Shown here in pieces: positions 52,063-53,844 of a stretch of DNA of 53,844 nucleotides (position 1 is its first letter; the number at the start of each line of letters is the position of its first letter). A model generated the notes under the pieces. It ran no database searches, was not told the origin of the DNA, and worked only from the letters and a program-made list of their open reading frames with translations. The position numbers were made by a program, and so were the translations under genes. The DNA is from Lachnospiraceae bacterium (GTDB lineage: Bacteria; Bacillota; Clostridia; Lachnospirales; Lachnospiraceae): NCBI GenBank assembly GCA_017526985.1, contig JAFXQR010000023.1:1-53844 (forward strand), written 5' to 3'.

Positions 52063-53501
52063 AAAAGTTTACCATTCTTCGGAGCTTTCGGCTTCGGATA
52101 TTCATTATCATATTGCTGGTGGGGTTGCTGACCGCCGAGACCATGCGTTATGCCCAGCTGGGGAATTACCGTTCCCGGCTGGTGTCGGAAAAAACCATGG
52201 AAGTAACGGAGGCAGCACGGATCACAGCCAATAAGCTGATCAGTTACAATTATATGCAGGATTCGTCGTCGGAAGTGATCGAGGCACAGCTGGCGCAGCT
52301 CTCCATGTTTTTTGAAGGGCGCATCATGGTGATCGATGAAAACTTCCGTGTGATCGCGGATACCTATGAGATCAGTGTCGGCAAAACACTGATCGGTGAA
52401 GAAGTGATACGCAGTTATCAGGGAAATACGGTCACCAATTATGATCCGGGCAGCCGTTATATCGAAGTGGCTATGCCGGTGATGCCACTGACCAAAGCAG
52501 GCGACTGGACACAGACAGAGGGCGTGCTGCTGATCAGTGCATCCACGGATGATATCTTTCGGAATGCGGAAGAGATCGGGCGGCGTGCTGTGATCATTGA
52601 GATCGTATTTATGATGCTGGTGGTCGGTGTAGCGGCGATCCTGGCCATGGTGATCGTTAAACCCTTTGATCGCGTGACCAAAGCCATCGGCAGTGTCGTT
52701 ACTTTTGATGATGAGACACCGGTGGTATCGGACTACATAGAAACGCAGGAGATCGTAGAAGCGTTCAATAAACTGCGGCAGCGACTCAAGGTGCTGGACG
52801 ATTCCAGACAGGAATTTGTAAGTAATGTCTCCCATGAATTAAAGACACCGATCGCATCCATCAAGGTGCTGGCGGATTCCCTGAATGTACAGGAAGAAGT
52901 GCCGGTAGAGGTGTATAAAGATTTTATGCAGGATATCTCTGTTGAGATCGACCGGGAAAACGAGATCATCACCGACCTGTTAAATCTGGTGCGCATGGAA
53001 AAAGGCGCTTCGGGACTGCGGATTGAAAACCGCAACATCAACGAACTGCTGGAGCAGATCGTAAAGCGGCTGGGACCGCTGGCACGAAAGAATGAAGTGG
53101 ATCTGATCCTGGAAAGTCATCGCAATGTCAATGCCGATATTGATGAGGTGAAGTTTACGCAGGCAATCACCAACATTATCGAAAACGGGATCAAGTATAA
53201 CAAGCATCCCGGCTGGGTAAAGATCGCGCTGGATGCAGATCATCAGTATATGACCGTGGACATTTCGGATTCCGGCGTGGGTATTCCGGAAGCAGAGCAG
53301 GGACATATCTATGAGCGTTTCTATCGCGGAGACAAATCGCATTCCAAGGAGATCAGCGGTACGGGACTTGGCTTGTCACTGACGCGTAAGTCCATCCTAT
53401 TGCACCGCGGTTCCATTGAGGTAAAGAGTGTGGTAGGTGAGGGAACGGATTTTGTGGTGAAGATCCCGTTGAGTTACATTCAGGAGCAGGATAAGAAATG
53501 A
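52059..53501 (+). CDS. Sensor histidine kinase with extracytoplasmic sensor domain and HAMP
   Basis: The 480 residues comprise a membrane span at about 13-28, an extracytoplasmic sensor of about 150 residues (IMVIDENFRVIADTYEISVG, a PAS-like fold pattern), a second span at about 178-200, HAMP (200-250), HisKA with His259 in SNVSHELKTPIAS, and HATPase with TNIIENGIKYN, DSGVGIPE and GTGLGLSLTRK. It pairs with the response regulator before it. The next gene encodes a lipoprotein that overlaps its stop. The layout resembles WalRK loci, where an extracytoplasmic accessory follows the kinase. Confidence 0.97.
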   Translation: MKKFTILRSFRLRIFIIILLVGLLTAETMRYAQLGNYRSRLVSEKTMEVTEAARITANKLISYNYMQDSSSEVIEAQLAQLSMFFEGRIMVIDENFRVIADTYEISVGKTLIGEEVIRSYQGNTVTNYDPGSRYIEVAMPVMPLTKAGDWTQTEGVLLISASTDDIFRNAEEIGRRAVIIEIVFMMLVVGVAAILAMVIVKPFDRVTKAIGSVVTFDDETPVVSDYIETQEIVEAFNKLRQRLKVLDDSRQEFVSNVSHELKTPIASIKVLADSLNVQEEVPVEVYKDFMQDISVEIDRENEIITDLLNLVRMEKGASGLRIENRNINELLEQIVKRLGPLARKNEVDLILESHRNVNADIDEVKFTQAITNIIENGIKYNKHPGWVKIALDADHQYMTVDISDSGVGIPEAEQGHIYERFYRGDKSHSKEISGTGLGLSLTRKSILLHRGSIEVKSVVGEGTDFVVKIPLSYIQEQDKK

Positions 53502-53844
53502 TGCATGCAGAAACGAAAAAATATGATCGACTGCTCCGGATACTTTTGGTTTTGTGGAGCGTATTCCTGCTAAGTGCATGTGGGAAGCAGGAAGAAGAGC
53601 AGGTGAAGGAAGAAGGCTACAAGATCTATTATCTGAACAAGGCAGAAACGAGTCTGGTATCGGAGATGTATCAGCCAAAGAGTGGCGTGGGCGATGCGGA
53701 AAGTCTCCTGCCGGAGCTGTTGGAAAAAATGGCGGAGGTACCGGAAGGACAGGACTGGCACGCTGCATTGCAGATGGAATTCAGTGTACAGAACTGTTTT
53801 CTGGAAGGGAATCAGGTCGTGCTGTCTGTAGATCCGGCGTATAA
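53498..53844 (+). CDS. GerMN-type lipoprotein, partial at the window edge
   Basis: ATG 53498 overlaps the kinase stop by 4 nt; the frame stays open to the edge (115 codons plus 2 nt). The N-terminus has a basic start, a hydrophobic stretch and the lipobox LLSAC (Cys at residue 28). The mature part begins with Glu/Lys-rich linker, then YKIYYLNKAETSLVSEMYQP and LLPELLEKMAEVP, which fits the GerMN domain seen in GerM and other lipoproteins. A partner or modulator of the kinase is likely from position. The C-terminal end is outside the window. Confidence 0.85.
   Translation, partial: MMHAETKKYDRLLRILLVLWSVFLLSACGKQEEEQVKEEGYKIYYLNKAETSLVSEMYQPKSGVGDAESLLPELLEKMAEVPEGQDWHAALQMEFSVQNCFLEGNQVVLSVDPAY

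Noticed and set aside
53554-53844. Frame starting at 53554 at the right edge
   Set aside because: It is out of frame with the lipoprotein starting at 53498, which has a lipobox, GerMN-like pattern and coupling to the kinase stop.

Overview
The window is a chromosomal segment of an anaerobic Gram-positive bacterium of the class Clostridia, most likely a Lachnospiraceae member with roughly half G+C. The signs are AGGAGG-type ribosome sites with many TTG and GTG starts, sigma-A-like promoters with 17-nt spacers, ZTP and FMN riboswitches, a DUF2812 protein, AzlCD, TrkAH and a very large 2-hydroxyacyl-CoA dehydratase activase-like protein. Genus cannot be decided from the sequence. I see no tRNA, rRNA, CRISPR array, prophage or complete IS element.

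Layout. 1-671: end of a sensor kinase. 687-2897: a promoter and ZTP riboswitch control a split last stage of purine synthesis (PurO-type IMP cyclohydrolase plus stand-alone AICAR formyltransferase). 2972-6313: an ABC exporter on the minus strand, divergent from a DUF2812 membrane protein. 6814-13582: a nuclease-helicase with an Fe-S cluster, a GH13 glucosidase and valS. 13727-15973: an unassigned locus of a small acidic protein, a zinc-ribbon/TPR membrane protein and a membrane-anchored protein. 16060-17158: azlC-azlD. 17267-21517: the 1416-residue activase. 21563-27830: F-type ATP synthase genes in the order a, c, b, delta-alpha fusion, gamma, beta, epsilon. 27897-32278: a small protein, a MurJ/SpoVB-type flippase and FeoA-FeoB. 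32476-34167: a 563-residue protein of unknown family. 34166-37899: FMN riboswitch and ribD-ribE-ribBA-ribH, followed by a HAD phosphatase that may supply the missing riboflavin step. 38570-43705: small protein, RidA, argG, DUF1294 protein, trkA-trkH. 43719-45071: an AT-richer island with repeat elements, an XRE regulator and a divergent SHOCT-domain membrane protein. 45245-49118: GNAT protein and argJ-argB-argD. 49123-53844: a membrane-anchored solute-binding-like protein, a ComEA-like lipoprotein, and a two-component system followed by a GerMN-type lipoprotein cut by the window edge.

The most notable feature is the ATP synthase. It has no separate delta gene. Instead the C-terminal delta (OSCP-like) domain is fused in frame to the N-terminus of alpha, where alpha's own delta-binding helix would be, and the N-terminal helical domain of delta is absent from the operon. 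Subunit c also carries a signal-peptide-like extension, and subunits a and gamma end in lysine-rich tails. Other points for follow-up are the XRE/SHOCT pair with two operator-like direct repeats, a roughly 225-bp palindromic element beside it, the zinc-ribbon/TPR locus, the orphan 563-residue protein, and the nuclease-helicase with a possibly leaderless start.
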